Of a stretch of DNA of 64,000 nucleotides, positions 1-13,100 are shown one piece after another (positions within the stretch are counted from its first letter, which is position 1; each line of letters begins with the position of its first letter). This stretch comes from Nocardia bovistercoris (GTDB lineage Bacteria; Actinomycetota; Actinomycetes; Mycobacteriales; Mycobacteriaceae). The notes under the pieces are model-generated. The model saw only the letters and a list, made by a program, of their open reading frames with translations, ran no database searches and was not told the origin of the DNA. The stretch spans positions 248,001 through 312,000 of the forward strand of contig NZ_JADMLG010000010.1 in assembly GCF_015674855.1 (NCBI RefSeq), in the 5' to 3' direction. Position numbers and translations under genes: made by a program.

Positions 1-171
1 CTTCTTCCGCAGTCTCTCCGCGCTGATCGTGACACGATCGACGTGGACCGGAGTGCTCGTCATGATGCTTCCCTTCGCGATGGCCGGTCGCAGCGGATCC
101 GCCTCGATCGACCGACAGGTGTCTGCAGCCGGAGTCTTGCAGCGCGGGCCACCGTGAACCAACGATTTCCT

Positions 172-480
172 CTACACGATTCGAATAGGCGAACCGATGC
201 CTCCCGTGCGGTCGTGTCGCCGGATTCGATCGGCGATCGCCGGAAGCGGACCATCTGCCTCCTCGCTGGCGTAGGAGATGAAGATGCGCGGGTCGCGTGG
301 TTTCGTCGCGGGCGCGGACTCGATCGGTGGGGTCGAGGGCGGGACCGGCTCGGGCTCGGGCAGCGGCACGGTGAGTCGCGCGGTGGTGCGGCCGGGCTGG
401 TAGAACAGCGCCTCCTCGACCGGCAGGTCGAAGCGGGCCGACACCTCGACGCGCAGCGGCGAGCGATGCCGGGGGACCAC
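172..480 (-). CDS. Small hypothetical protein, possible gene
   Basis: A 102-residue ORF with a GTG start lies just downstream of the beta-propeller gene on the same strand; its frame is closed by a stop at 514-516. Its composition is less Arg-rich than the overlapping frames. It has a Pro/Glu-rich middle and, near residue 65, the string IFISYASEE, which looks like the first strand of TIR-type domains. The remainder is far too short for a TIR domain. No ribosome binding site is visible before the GTG. It may be a decayed fragment or a small gene; I do not recognise it. Confidence 0.3.
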   Translation of the reverse strand: MVPRHRSPLRVEVSARFDLPVEEALFYQPGRTTARLTVPLPEPEPVPPSTPPIESAPATKPRDPRIFISYASEEADGPLPAIADRIRRHDRTGGIGSPIRIV

Positions 481-536
481 GAGGGGTGAGCCACGCGGTG
501 TACGCGCCGGGACTCACGCCCGTCCGGTCCGCGCGG

Positions 537-1898
537 CTAGCGGATGGGCCGCAGACCGATCATGGTGTGCGGTGCGGCGTAGAGGTAGCGGCCGTCGTTC
601 TCGACGCCGAGGGCGCCGCCGCCGGTGAAGGCGTCGTGATCGGTGTTCACGGCCAGAAAGGGTATGTCCCAGATGGTTTCGCCGGTGCGTCGTTCGACGG
701 CCCACAGTCCGGTGGCGTCGCGCAGGACGACGGTGTGGCCGTCGGATGCCTCGACGTCGCCGAAGCGGTCGGTCTCGATTCGCCAGAGTCGCTGCCCCGT
801 GCGCAGATTCAGCGCCGTCAAGGTTCGTGCGGCGGCGTCGTGTCGCAGGACCACATCACCGACGACATAGACGGTGGTGGAGTCCGATTCGGGCGAGCCG
901 GGCGCCAGGTCGGGGCTGGTCCAGCGCAGCGTGCCGTCGCGTCGGTCGTAGGCGCTGTCGGCCAACAGCACCGGCACGGTGTCGTCGGCGGGGCGTTCGA
1001 GCGTCGGGAGGCGGATGTCCGCGCCGACTTCGGTGACGATGGCGCGCCCGGTGCGGTCGAGGATGTCGACGGTCGTGTGCAGGCGATCGTCGCAGTCGGT
1101 GCGGGTGCGCACGACGAGCGCGCCGACGGTCGGGGTTGCGCGGCCGCATCCCAGCGGGGCGGTCCAGGTCTGCGCGCCGGTGTCGAGGTCGAAACCCGCG
1201 ATGTCCGCGCCGATTTCGAGTGTGCCCTGTCCGTGCGCGACGTCGAGTACGTCGGCCACGTCGTCCCAGCCGGTGCCCATGGCGAACGCGCGGGTCCAGT
1301 AGGCGTCCGGGTCGGCGAGGGTTCCCGCGTGTACTCGCACATCGTCGGATTCGACGTCGCCCTCCACGGTGTAGACGCGGTCGTCGACGGCGGCGAGTCC
1401 GAAGACGAGCCACGGGACCGGCGTGCGGGTGACCGTTCCGCTGTCGATGTCGAAACCGACCAGGGTGGAACGCTCGGCTGTGTAGCACACGAGTTGGCCG
1501 TGTACCGGAGCGCTCGCGCAGCCGACCAGGCCATCGGCGGGGACCTGCCAGCGCGTCGCGCCGGTCTCGGCGTCGATCCCGATCAGCGCGGGGTCGCGCA
1601 GATGCGTGTCGTCGGGAATGCCGATCATGCTCACCACCGTTCGGCCCGCGTCGACGAAACCCGCTGCATCCACGCCGTATTCGGAGCCGTTGACGGGATC
1701 TCGGAACTCCGCCGACGCGCGCCCGTAGCGTTCGGCGGCATCCACCGACCACGCGAGACCCGGTGCGGCATCGACGGTTCCGGTGATCTTACGGGTGCCG
1801 TCCTGCGGGTGCAGCAACACCGCGACGGCGCCCGCGCTGGTGACGACGGCGGCCACCGCGGCGAGTACCAGACCGCGAACTCCGGGCGGCAATGTCAT
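537..1898 (-). CDS. Membrane-anchored PQQ-like beta-propeller protein
   Basis: The protein has 453 residues. Residues about 7-27 form a hydrophobic N-terminal segment (LVLAAVAAVVTSAGAVAVLL) that acts as signal anchor or signal peptide, so the rest is predicted outside the cell. The body has repeated PQQ-type propeller blades, for example GIDAETGATRWQVP, GFDLDTGAQTWTAP, ALNLRTGQRLWRI and VERRTGETIWDIP. In this family such blades usually bind partners or scaffold complexes; the ligand is unknown. The start at 1898 is chosen because its ATG overlaps the TGA of the upstream gene (ATGA), implying translational coupling; the longer upstream frame is a shadow. Function is inferred only at the fold level. 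Confidence 0.8.
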   Translation of the reverse strand: MTLPPGVRGLVLAAVAAVVTSAGAVAVLLHPQDGTRKITGTVDAAPGLAWSVDAAERYGRASAEFRDPVNGSEYGVDAAGFVDAGRTVVSMIGIPDDTHLRDPALIGIDAETGATRWQVPADGLVGCASAPVHGQLVCYTAERSTLVGFDIDSGTVTRTPVPWLVFGLAAVDDRVYTVEGDVESDDVRVHAGTLADPDAYWTRAFAMGTGWDDVADVLDVAHGQGTLEIGADIAGFDLDTGAQTWTAPLGCGRATPTVGALVVRTRTDCDDRLHTTVDILDRTGRAIVTEVGADIRLPTLERPADDTVPVLLADSAYDRRDGTLRWTSPDLAPGSPESDSTTVYVVGDVVLRHDAAARTLTALNLRTGQRLWRIETDRFGDVEASDGHTVVLRDATGLWAVERRTGETIWDIPFLAVNTDHDAFTGGGALGVENDGRYLYAAPHTMIGLRPIR

Positions 1899-3217
1899 CG
1901 CGACACCTCCAAGCCAGGCGCCAGCCCGATCGCCTCGAGCTGCGCGAAGGTCAGCAGCGCGGACCGGTCCTCCGCGCTGGAATCCACCGCCACCCTGGTG
2001 CCGGACCGATACGTCACCACGACTCCGCGCGTCGCAGGCGACCACCCGGGTGATTCTCGATTCTCGACCACCGTCCCGTCCGGCAACCGGCGCGTATCGA
2101 CCACTTGCTTGTCCGACGACCCGGAAGGTTCCTCGGCTCCGACGGTGATCACGACCTCTAGCTGTGACGGCCCGGCCGCCCGTGTGACGCGGACCACCTG
2201 ACACAGGCCGCCGTTGTCGAACTCGCCGGGCAGCAGTGCGCCGAGCGGACGATTCAAGGACAGATCGTCCAGCGGTATCGCCGCCAACACCTTGTTCAGC
2301 CGTTCCGCCTCGCCCTGGTCGATCGCGGGGGACTCCTCGTCCCGGATGCCCCGGATGTCGCAGGATTCGGGCGCGTCCGGCGTTCCGGCGGGCACCGGCG
2401 CGGTGACCCGCATACCCGGCGTGGTCGCGAGCGCGCGGAGTTCGTCGACCGACAGCGGCACGGCGCTCGCCGGGCGGGATCCGTCGGGGTTGTTGTCCGA
2501 GAAGACCGTCACGACAGTGCCGTCCGGCACATAGGCCTGGGCGCTGCGGGTGAGGGTCCGCACCCCGTTGGTCTCCGACCAGGTGTCCTGCGTGTCGACC
2601 GTGACGCCGTCATCGAGTAGGCGGCGTTCGTCGAGCGCGCCCGCGACGCAGGGCGGGACCGGTCGATCGGATCGTTGCACGTTGACCTGCAGCCGCCCCG
2701 TTCGATCCCCGCGCCGCACCGTGGCGTAGGCGCCGGTGAATCCGCTGAATTCCGGGTGGTCCGCCGGCGCGTCGACAATGGGCTGGAAGAGCAGCGATTC
2801 GCGGGCGGGCGCGAAATCGACCGCGACCCCGTCGGGCAGCGCGCCCCGCAGCGCCTCCGACATCGCGACCGCTTTGCGGCCGGAGAACCACGGATACCTC
2901 GGGTTGTCGTAGACGGGTGACCCGGCGGCGACGAACCCGAACGCGCTGTCCTCCGATGGCGGCTCCACGCTCGCGCAGCCCGGGATCGTCGTCGGGTATG
3001 TCACCGGCGGCGTGACGAACGAGTACGTCGGCGGCGCGGGCTCGACGGTGGTCGTCGCCGGTATCGGCGCGGTGGTCAACTCCGGTTCCGGTTCGTGCAG
3101 CAGCCCCCCGACGATGACGCCGCACGCCACGATCGCCACGCAGAGCAGGCCCTGCGTCCACGCGGTGACCGCACGTGACGGCGCGGCCGATCCGTTGCCC
3201 CTCTTCATCTCTCGCAT
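1895..3217 (-). CDS. Membrane-anchored protein of unknown function
   Basis: The protein has 440 residues. A short basic N-terminus (MREMKRGNG) is followed by one transmembrane segment at about residues 19-40 (LLCVAIVACGVIVGGLL), then a Thr/Pro-rich linker (residues about 45-75) and a long extracytoplasmic region. No known domain is recognised. The ATG at 3217 is preceded by GGAGAGGG at good spacing, so it is preferred to the ORF's upstream in-frame start. The stop overlaps the start of the propeller gene by four bases, so the two are probably co-transcribed and may act together at the cell envelope. A six-cysteine pattern in the ectodomain suggests disulfides, which is inference. Confidence 0.75.
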   Translation of the reverse strand: MREMKRGNGSAAPSRAVTAWTQGLLCVAIVACGVIVGGLLHEPEPELTTAPIPATTTVEPAPPTYSFVTPPVTYPTTIPGCASVEPPSEDSAFGFVAAGSPVYDNPRYPWFSGRKAVAMSEALRGALPDGVAVDFAPARESLLFQPIVDAPADHPEFSGFTGAYATVRRGDRTGRLQVNVQRSDRPVPPCVAGALDERRLLDDGVTVDTQDTWSETNGVRTLTRSAQAYVPDGTVVTVFSDNNPDGSRPASAVPLSVDELRALATTPGMRVTAPVPAGTPDAPESCDIRGIRDEESPAIDQGEAERLNKVLAAIPLDDLSLNRPLGALLPGEFDNGGLCQVVRVTRAAGPSQLEVVITVGAEEPSGSSDKQVVDTRRLPDGTVVENRESPGWSPATRGVVVTYRSGTRVAVDSSAEDRSALLTFAQLEAIGLAPGLEVSR

Positions 3218-4135
3218 CGAAGCCCTCTCCGGCGGACAGCCTACCGACAGCGGGCCCCGACGATTTCGAGGGCTCACGACTCGCGCGAGTCGACGTCGTC
3301 TTCAGGGCACGCGTTGTCGGCGGTGACCGATTCGGTTGTCGCGGGGGCGATTTCGGCAGCTGTCGTACCGTCCCCGTTCGATCGTGCTGCGCAGTGTACC
3401 CCCGCGCCACGCCGACGGACTTGCCCCCGGTTTCCTGGTCCCGTGATCTTCGTGCGATACCGACTGGACGTTTGCATTAATAGTCGAGTGAATTTCGTAT
3501 TTCTTATGGTTGGCTACACGGGCCCGACATCGTATTCTTAGAGATGTTCTCGTAGTGTTGGGTAGGGAGGCCCGTGTGACAAATATTTTCGGCGGGGCAG
3601 GCGGCCGGTTCGTGGTGATCGCCGGCAATGGGTGTCGATATCCGTGAGGGCCGGTCGGAGAAGGGTCGGTCGCGTGAGCGGTGTTGCTCGGTGCGGCGGC
3701 CCGACGGGAATGTCTCGACTATAGCGATCGGCCGGTTCGATATGTGAACCGAGCCTTGCGCGGCGTTGACAGGGCCTCGGATTCGAGGCCCGGCCTGGTG
3801 GTTTCCGTCGGCGTACGTGCGAGCTGTCCGGTCCTGCGCACGTGCCTCTTTCGGCGAATCCAATTCTTCGGCTCTATCCGGCATGGCAAGGCGCCTGGCA
3901 TCGGGCTGAATGTAATCGGCCTTCCGAAATTTTATTGCCACCGGTCGGTAGGCAATAGATATTTTTGCGGTAGCAGCGTCGCTGCGGCATTGGATCACGC
4001 ATCTTCCTGTCACATCCATCTCCATTCGGAATGGGTGCGATCAGGCGTGCCGATCGCAGGCCCCGGTCGCGGGCCATAAAGCTCGCGGGCCCGGGCGAAC
4101 GGGATTCGTCACATATCGAACGAGGAGTTCTCGAA
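3218..4135. other. Intergenic region upstream of the NRPS
   Basis: This 918-bp divergent intergenic stretch separates the minus-strand envelope genes from the NRPS. All frames in it give Arg/Pro-rich or broken translations, so I see no gene. The part around 3470-3600 is clearly richer in A/T than its surroundings (for example TTTGCATTAATAGTC at 3471), as expected for promoter DNA. No operator palindrome stands out. Confidence 0.6.
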
Positions 4136-7100
4136 ATGGATCCGAGGCAGGCCGGAACGCGCGATGTGCACGCGGATCTGATCCCGCTGTCGACCGCGCA
4201 GTACGGTGTGTGGTTCGCGGACAAGGTGTCCGATGGGCTGCCGATCAATATCGCGCAGTACATCGAGATCCACGGTGAGGTGGATGCTGCGATCTTCGCC
4301 GAGGCCGTACAGGCGGCCGGGCTCGAACTGGCGTCGGGATATCTGCGCATCGTCGAGGTCGACGGCAGGCCCTACCAGCGAATCGATCCCGACCAGCACT
4401 ACGACGGCGCGGTCGTCGACCTCGGCGACCGCGCGGATCCGGCCGCGGCGGCGCTGCGGTGGATGCGCGCGGACTACAGCACACCGGTTGACCTGCAACG
4501 GGATCCGCTGGCCGAGACCCGGCTGCTGCGGTTGTCGCGCGGGCACTACTACTGGTACTCCCGCATCCACCACGTCGCGATCGACGGCTACGGCGGCTTC
4601 GTGCTCACCGCGCGGGTCGCCGAGCGATACAACGCCGCGTCGGCGGGCCGCGCGCCCGCACCGCTGCGCGCCGCGACCTTGCGGCAGATCGACACCGCCG
4701 AGCGGGAGTACCGCGCGTCGACCCGCTTCGCCCTCGACCGCGACTATTGGATGGAGCGGACGCGCGGGCTGCCCGATCCGGTCAGTCTGGCCGGGCGGAC
4801 GGCCGCGGCCGCCGCCCACGACCTGGTGTCGGTCAGCACGCTGTCCGGCGATGTCGCCGACCTGCTCCGCACGACCGCGGAACGGCTGCACGCCAGTCCC
4901 GCGCAGGTCGTCGTCGCGGCGCTCGGAACCTTCCTGGCGCGGATGACGAACACCGAGGACATCGTGCTGAGCCTGCCGGTCGCGGCGCGCACGACCGCCA
5001 AGCTCAAGAATTGCGCCGGAATGATGGCCAACCTGCTGCCGATTCGCCTGCGGCTCGCGGCGGGCGCGACGACGGCGGAGGTGGTGGCGCAGGCCAACCG
5101 TGAGCTCACCGGCGCCCTTCGGCATCAGCGCTATCGCTACGAGGACATCCTGCGCGACAGCGCGTCGGGTGACTCGGTGAGCGCGAACCCGGCATCGTTC
5201 GGGCCGGTCGTCAACATCGTGTTCTTCGACGCCGATATCGCGCTGGGTGATTCGGTCGGCAAGTATCACATCCTGCGTTCGGGGCTGCTGGAGGACTTGC
5301 AGGTCAATCTGGTCCGCGGCGGCGCCGACGCGCCGCTGTCGGTCGAATTCCACGGCAATCCGAACCTGTACTCCCTCGACGAACTGCACGGTCATCGTCG
5401 CCGGTTCACCGCCTATCTGGCACGTTTCGCGGCGGCCGACCCGCGGACCCGGCTGCGTGACATCGATCTGCTGTCGGACCGCGAACGCGCGAGCGTCGTC
5501 GGTCCCGGTGCCGAGGTCGGCGCCGTCGCGACACTGGCCAGTCTGCTCGACGAGGTCGTCGCGCGGAGTCCGCACGCGACGGCGCTGCGCGCCGATGGCG
5601 CCGAGCTGACCTACGGTGAACTCGACGAGCGAGCCAATCGACTTGCCCGCGTGCTCATCTCACGTGGGGTGGGACCGGAGTCACGGGTGGCCGTCGCGAT
5701 GCACCGATCGACGGCATCGGTCGTCTCGGTCTGGGCGGTGGCCAAGGCGGGCGCGGCGTTCGTGCCGGTCGATCCGGGCTATCCGGCGGACCGGATCGCC
5801 TACATGGTCTCGGATTCCGGCGTTCGACACGGTCTGACCGTTCTCGAACACGCGGCGTGGCTCCCCGATTCGGTCGAATGGATGTCGCTGGACGATCCGG
5901 CGTTCCTGGCGCGCTGGGAGCGGCGGAGTCCGGAGCCGGTGACCGACGGCGAACGAGTCCGGCCGTCGCACCCCGACCACCCGGTCTATGTGATCTTCAC
6001 CTCCGGATCCACCGGTAGGCCCAAAGGCGTCGTGGTGAGCCACCGCGGACTGGCGAACCTGGTCGACGAGCAGCGGACCCGGCTGAGCGTCACCGGCGCC
6101 TCGCGCGTATTGCATGTCGCCTCACCGAGTTTCGACGCCTCGGTATTCGAGTACCTGATGGCGTTCGGGGCGGGCGCGGCGCTGGTGATCGCGCCACCGC
6201 AGAGCTACGGCGGGGACGAGTTGACCGCGCTGCTGCGCCGAGAACGGGTCACGCACGCGGTGCTGACCCCGGCGGTGCTGACCACGCTGGAACCCGCGGG
6301 TCTGGACGACCTGCGAGTACTGGCCGTCGGCGGCGAGGCGTGCCCGGACCGGATCGTGGACACATGGGCGCACGGCCGCGCGCTGCTTAATCTGTACGGG
6401 CCGACCGAGACCACGATCTGGGCGACGGCCTCGGCGCCGCTGCGGCCCGGCGCGCCGGTCACCATCGGCGCCGCGATTCGCGGTGCGGGCGCGCTCGTGC
6501 TCGACGGTTGGCTGCGACCGGTGCCCCCCGGTGTGGTCGGCGAACTGTATCTGTCGGGCGGGCAGTTGGCGCGCGGCTATCTGGGCAACGCGGCCTCGAC
6601 CGCGCAACGGTTCGTCGCCGATCCCTACGGGCGGGCGGGCACGCGCCTCTACCGGACCGGTGACCTGGTGCGCTGGACCGCCTGCGGTGAGCTGGAAATA
6701 CTGGGACGCAGTGACTTCCAGGTCAAGATCCGCGGACTGCGGATCGAGCTCGGCGAGATCGACGCCGTGCTCGATGCCGACGACCGCGTCGAGTCCGCGG
6801 TGACGGTGACCGGTACCAGCGCCGCGGGCGCCGACATTCTGGTGTCCTATGTGGTGCCCGCGAACGGGCGGACCGTGCTCCCGGCCGAACTGACCGCCGC
6901 GGCGGCCGAACGCCTTCCGAGTCATATGGTTCCGACCGCGATCCTGGTACTCGACGCGATGCCGCTCACCGCCGCGGGCAAGATCGATCGCGCGGCGCTG
7001 CCACCGCACACGGTGGTCGGCGATCGCGGCCGCCGGGCGTTGTCCTCGGAGTCGGAGACGACGATCGCGCAGCTCTTCACGGAGGTGCTCGGGGTGGCCC

Positions 7101-10100
7101 GAGTCGGCGCCGACGACGGCTTCTTCGCCTTGGGCGGCGACAGCATCATGTCGATTCAACTGGTGGCGCGGGCGAAGGAGCGCGGTCTCGTGTTCTCGCC
7201 GCGAGAGGTGTTCCAGCACCGGACCGTTGCCGCGCTGGCCGCCGTCGCCCGGCGAGCGGACCGGGTGTCGGCGCCCACGCTGCCGGAACTGCCCGGCGGC
7301 GGCGTGGGGACGATGCCCGCGCCGCCGATCGTGCGCTGGATGATCGAGCGTGGCGCTTTCACGTCCTTCCACCAGGCGCTGGTGCTGCGGCTGCCGACCG
7401 GTATCGGTGCGGACGGCCTGGTGGAAACCGTTGCCGCGGTGGTGGATCACCACGACATGCTGCGGTCGCGGCTGATCAGCGCCGCCGACGGGTGGCAGGT
7501 GCTGGTGACCGCGCCGGGGACCGTTGACGTCGCCGCGCTGATCCACCGGGCGCCCGTGCCGGAGACCGTCGACGCGGCCGCGGTGGCCGCGCGCGAGCAG
7601 GACGCGGCGGCGGGGCGATTGGACCCGGTCGCCGGCACGGTCCTGCAGTTGGTCTGGCTGGATCGGGGCGCCGAGCGCGCGGGATGGCTGATCGTCGTCG
7701 CGCATCATCTCGCGATCGACGGCGTCTCGTGGCGAATCCTGGTGCCGGACTTGATGTCCGCGTGGGCGCAGGTTTCGGCCGGGCGGTCCCCGCGGCTGGC
7801 GCCGGTCGGCACCTCGATGCGCCGCTGGGCGCACGTGCTCGCGCAGGAGACCGGACAGGCGGGTCGGCGGGCGGAGGCGGGCTACTGGCGCGCGGTGCTG
7901 GAGGGGCAGGACCCGCCGCTGGGTTCGCGCGCCATCGATCCCGCCGTCGATGTGGCCGCAACGGTGGACCGGGTCGCGGTGAGTGTGCCCGCGGAGGTGA
8001 CCACGGCGCTGATGACCACCGTGCCGAAGGTGTTCCACGGCGGCGTCGAGGACGGCCTGCTCGGTGCGCTGGCGATAGCGATGGCGGCATGGCGGGCACG
8101 GCGCGGGATTCCCACGGCCGAGACCTTGATCCAGCGCGAGGGCCACGGCAGGACCGAGTCGATCGCGCCGGGCGCGGATCTGTCGCGCACCGTCGGCTGG
8201 TTCACCACGGCCTATCCGGTGCGCTTGCGTCTGCACGGGATCGACGTCGCCGACGCGCTGGCGGGCGGGCCCGCGGCGGGCGCCGCGATCAAGGCGGTGA
8301 AGGAACAGCTGCTGGCCGTACCCGACGACGGCATCGGCTACGGGGTGCTGCGCGGGCTCGACGATTCCGGCGAACCGATCGGCGGCGCCGTGCCGCAGCT
8401 CTCGTTCAATTATCTCGGCCGCACCGCGCTCGCCGAACCGGTCGCCTCGACGGCGGGACCGGGGTGGTTGCCGACCGACGAACTCGGCACGGCGGCGGCG
8501 GGCGGAGACGACGACGCGCCCGCGCCCGCGGTCATCGATGTCAACGCCGCGGTGACCGGCGGCGAGATCCTGCGGGCCACATTCGCCTACCCCACCGGTG
8601 TGATCTCCGGGGCCGAGGTTCGAGAACTGGCGGAGCTCTGGGTGCGCGCGCTGTCGGCGCTGGCGGCCCACGCGGCCGCCCCCGGCGCGGGCGGGCACAG
8701 TCCCTCCGACTTCGGCCTGGTCACGGTGACCCAGGCGGAGATCGAGCGGTGGGAGGCGCAAGGCCCGCTGGTCGACGTATGGCCGCTGACTCCACTGCAA
8801 TCGGGCATGCTCTTCCATGCCTTGGCCGCCGCCGACGCGGTCGATGCCTACACCGCGCAGTGGACGCTCACCCTGGAAGGCCGCGTCGATCCCGGCAGGC
8901 TGCGCGCCGCCGCCGAAGCGCTGGTCGACCGATACCCCAATCTGCGCGCGCGATTCGTCGCGGCCGGGCAGGCGGCTGTTCAGGTCGTAGCCGCGTCGGT
9001 GCGGGCGCCGTGGACGTACCTCGACGTCAGCGGCGCAGACGCCGAGACCGAATTCGACCGGATCGCCGCCGCCACGCGGACCGCGCCGTTCGACCTGGCC
9101 GATGCCCCGCTGCTGCGCTTCACCCTGGTCCGGCTCGGGCCGCGGCTGTGGCGGCTGCTGGTCACCAATCACCACATCCTGCTCGACGGTTGGTCGATGC
9201 CGGTGCTGGTACGCGACCTGCTGACCTGCTACGCGGGCCCGGAGCGCGCGCCCGCGCTCGAATCGGCTCGCTCCTTCCGTGAGTTCCTGCGATGGTGCGC
9301 GGGCCGGGATCATTCGGCGTCGGTATCGGCCTGGCGGCAGGCGCTCGCGGGCGTGGCCGAGCCGACGCTGCTCGCGCCGCGGGCGACCCGAGCCTGCGCC
9401 CGACCGGTCGACCGCACGGCCGAACTCGACGAGCGCCGCACCGCGCGGCTCAGCGCACTGGCCGCCCGCGCCGGTGTCACGATGAACACCCTGTTGCAGG
9501 TCGCGTGGGCGGTCGTGGTGTCGCGGTCGACGGGCCGGGGCGAAGCGCTGTTCGGTGCGACGGTGTCGGGGCGCCCCCCGCATCTGCCCGGCATCGAATC
9601 CATGGTCGGCCTGTTCATCAACACCGTTCCGGTGTGGGTGCGGCCGCGTCCAGGCGAGACCGGCATCGACCTGCTGCGGCGTGTGCAGGCCGAACAGGCG
9701 GCGCTGCTCGAGCACCACCATGTCGGACTCGCCGAGATCCAGGCCGCCACCGGACTGCCGTCGCTGTTCGACACCCTGCTGGTCTTCGAGTCCTATCCGA
9801 TCGATGTCGCCACGATCGCCGAACTGGCCGCCGATGTCGACGGCATGGCGGTCACCGGAGTGGAAGTCGACGACGGCGCGCACTATCCGCTGACCCTCGT
9901 CGCCCATCTGGATTCCCGACTGCGACTGCGCTTCTGCTATCGACCGGATGTCTTCGAGCCCGATGCCGTGGCGCGCTTGGTCGAGTGCGTGACCCGAGTG
10001 CTCGACGGGCTCGCCGAGCACGCCGACGCGCCCGTCGCCCGGATCGATGTGCTCGCCGCGGCCGAGCGGGCGGATCTCCTGTCGCGACGCGGCGGCGCGG

Positions 10101-13100
10101 CCCAACGGGCGCGAGTGCTGCCCGAGTTGCTGGCCGCGGCGTGTGAGCCTGCCCCGGACGGGACCGCGGTCGTGTTCGAAGGCGCCGCGCTGAGCTACCG
10201 CGAGCTGGACGAGCGGTCGAACCGCCTGGCGCGCATGCTGATCGGACGCGGCGTCGGCCCCGAGGACATCGTCGCGATCGGCATCCGCCGATCGATCGAG
10301 TCGGTGCTCGCGATGTGGGCGGTGGCGAAGTCGGGTGCGGCCTTCCTTCCGGTCGATCCGAACTACCCCGCCGAGCGGATCGCGTTCATGCTGGCCGATT
10401 CCGCTGTCCGAGTGGGGATCACGGTGTCGGCGGCGGCCGCGTTGCCCGGTGCGGTGGACTGGCTCGTGCTCGACGCCCCCGAGCGGTGCGCCGATCTCGC
10501 CGCCGCGTCGGGCGCGGCGATCACGGCGGCCGAGCGCAGACTGCCGCTGCGCGTGTCCCATCCGGCCTATGTCATCTACACTTCCGGCTCCACCGGACGC
10601 CCCAAGGGGGTGCTCGTCACCCATGCCGGACTGGCGAACTTCGCCGCCGAGCAACGGCAGCGATACGCGGTGGCGCCCTCGGCGCGGGTCCTGCACTTCG
10701 CGTCACCGAGCTTCGACGCGGCCGTGCTCGAACAGTTGATGGCGATCGAGGCCGCGGCCACGCTGGTCATCGCGCCGACCACCGTGTACGGCGGAGACGA
10801 GTTGCGGCGCTTGCTGATCGAGCAGCGGGTCTCGCACGCGTTCCTCACCCCGTCGGCCCTGGCCTCGGTCGACCCGACCGGCCTGGAAGACCTGCGGGTG
10901 CTCGTGGCGGGCGGCGAAGCGTGCCCGCCGGGCCTGGTGACACGGTGGGCGCCGGGCCGAGCATTCCACAACGGTTACGGTCCGACCGAGACCAGCATGA
11001 TGACGAATATCAGCGCCGCGCTCGCCCCGGCGGCGGCGGTGACGATCGGCGGACCCATCCGCGGGATGACCTCGCTGGTGCTCGACCAGCACCTGCACCC
11101 GGTGCCCGAGGGGGTCGCGGGCGAGTTGTACATCGCGGGCGCCCAACTCGCCCGCGGCTATCATCGGCGGCCCGCACGGACCGCCGAGCGATTCGTCGCC
11201 AACCCCTACGGCCCGCCGGGCGAACGGATGTACCGCACCGGAGACGTGGTGCGGTGGACGGTCGACCGCGATCTGGTGTACCTGGGCCGCAGCGACTTCC
11301 AGGTCAAGGTGCGCGGATTCCGGATCGAGCTGGGTGAGATCGACGCGGTGCTCGCCGATTTCGACGGCGTCGAGTCGGCGGTGACGATCGGGCACGGCCG
11401 GTCGGACGGTCCAACCCGGTTGGTGTCGTATGTGGTGGCGACAGCGGGTGTTTCGATCGACGCGGGGGCACTGCGCGGCTTCGCCGCCGACCGGCTGCCC
11501 GACCATATGGTGCCCGCGTCGATCATGATGCTCGCCGAGCTGCCGCGCACCCCGGTCGGCAAGCTCGACCGGGATGCGCTGCCGCAGCCGGTCTTCGGAT
11601 CCACCTCGACCCGCGTCGCCGCGACCGACGTCGAACGCACCCTGGCCGAAGTGTTCGCGCACGTGCTCGCGATCGCCGAGATCGGCACGGACGACAACTT
11701 CTTCGCCCTCGGCGGGGACAGCATCGTGTCGATCCAGCTCGTGGCGCGCGCCAGAGAACGCGGACTGGTGTTCTCACCGCGGCAGGTGTTCGAGCATCCG
11801 ACGGTCGCCCGCCTCGCGACCGTCGTACGGCAGGTCGGCGACACCGAGCCGCCGACGCTCGCCGAACTTCCCGGCGGCGGCGTCGGTTCCGCGCCGTTGC
11901 TGCCGATCCAGCGGTGGATGGTCGAACGCGGCGGCGGATTCGACCGTTTCAACCAGACTCTCACGCTGGAGTTGCCCGTCGGGATCGACCGGTCCGGTGT
12001 GGTCGCGACGGTGACCGCGGTCGTCGACCGACACGATGCTCTGCGGGCGCGTCTGGTGCGCGCCGCGGACGGCTGGACATTGGACATCGCACCCCGTGGC
12101 ACGGTGCACGTCGACGAACTGCTGCATCGTGTCGCCGTCACCGCCGACACCGAACGCCTGCGGGAGGCGGCCGCCCTCGACGAATCCCTCGGCCGACTCG
12201 ACCCCGCGGCGGGCCGGGTGCTGCGGCTGGTCTGGCTGGACGCCGGGCCCGAACGGCCGGGCAGACTGCTGGTCGTGCTGCACCACCTGGTGGTCGACGG
12301 CGTCTCGTGGCGGATCCTGGTGCCGGATCTGATATCGGCGTGGGCGCACGTGTCCGCGGGACGGCGGCCGATGCTTCCCGACGTGGGCACTTCGCTGCGG
12401 CGGTGGGCGCACGCGCTGGCGGAGCGGGCCCGTCGACCGGAGCGTGCCGCCGAGCTGTCCTACTGGCTTTCGGTCCTCGACGGGCCGGATCCGCTGATCG
12501 GTCCGCGTGCGCTCGATCCGCGGATCGATCTCGCGACGGGAGTCCGGCGGCTGCGGATCGAGTTGCCCGCCGATGTCACCGAGGCGGTGGCGGGTTCGGC
12601 CGCCGCGTTCCACGGCGGTGTGGACGACGTCCTGGTCGCGACGCTGGCGCTGGCGTTGGCCCTGTGGCGTGCACGCGGCGGCGCTCCCGAGTCGTCGGTG
12701 CTGTTGCGGCTCGAGCGGCACGGTCGCGAGGAGCAGGTGGTCGCGGGCGCCGAGCTCGCGCGGACGGTGGGCTGGTTCACCACGGTCTTCCCGGTGCGGA
12801 TCGACCTCGCCGGAGTCGATCCCGAGCACGCGATGAGCGGCGGCGCGGCGTTCGCGGCGGTGGTCAAGCGGGTGAAGGAACAGTTGCGCTCGGTGCCCGA
12901 CAAGGGGATCGGCTACGGCCTGCTGCGCTATCTCAACCCCGATACCGCCGCCGAGTTGCCCGCGCCACCGCCCGCACAGGTCAGCTTCAACTATCTCGGG
13001 CGGATATCCGACGCCGACCTTCCGGCGGCGGGATGGCGACCGGTCGGCGAGCTCGGGGAGCTGCCGCAGCGACCCGACGACGATATGCCCGCGAGCGCTG

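Noticed and set aside
172..480. TIR-domain defence protein at the left end.
   Set aside because: Only the first strand motif (FISYAS) is present; the remaining 30 residues cannot form the domain.
486..2201. 571-codon plus-strand frame over the propeller gene.
   Set aside because: Composition (Val/Gly/Arg/Asp repeats, no domain) shows it is antisense to the propeller gene, which has clear blades.
3504..4025. 173-codon minus-strand frame upstream of the NRPS.
   Set aside because: No family resemblance, no ribosome site, uneven composition; probably promoter DNA.
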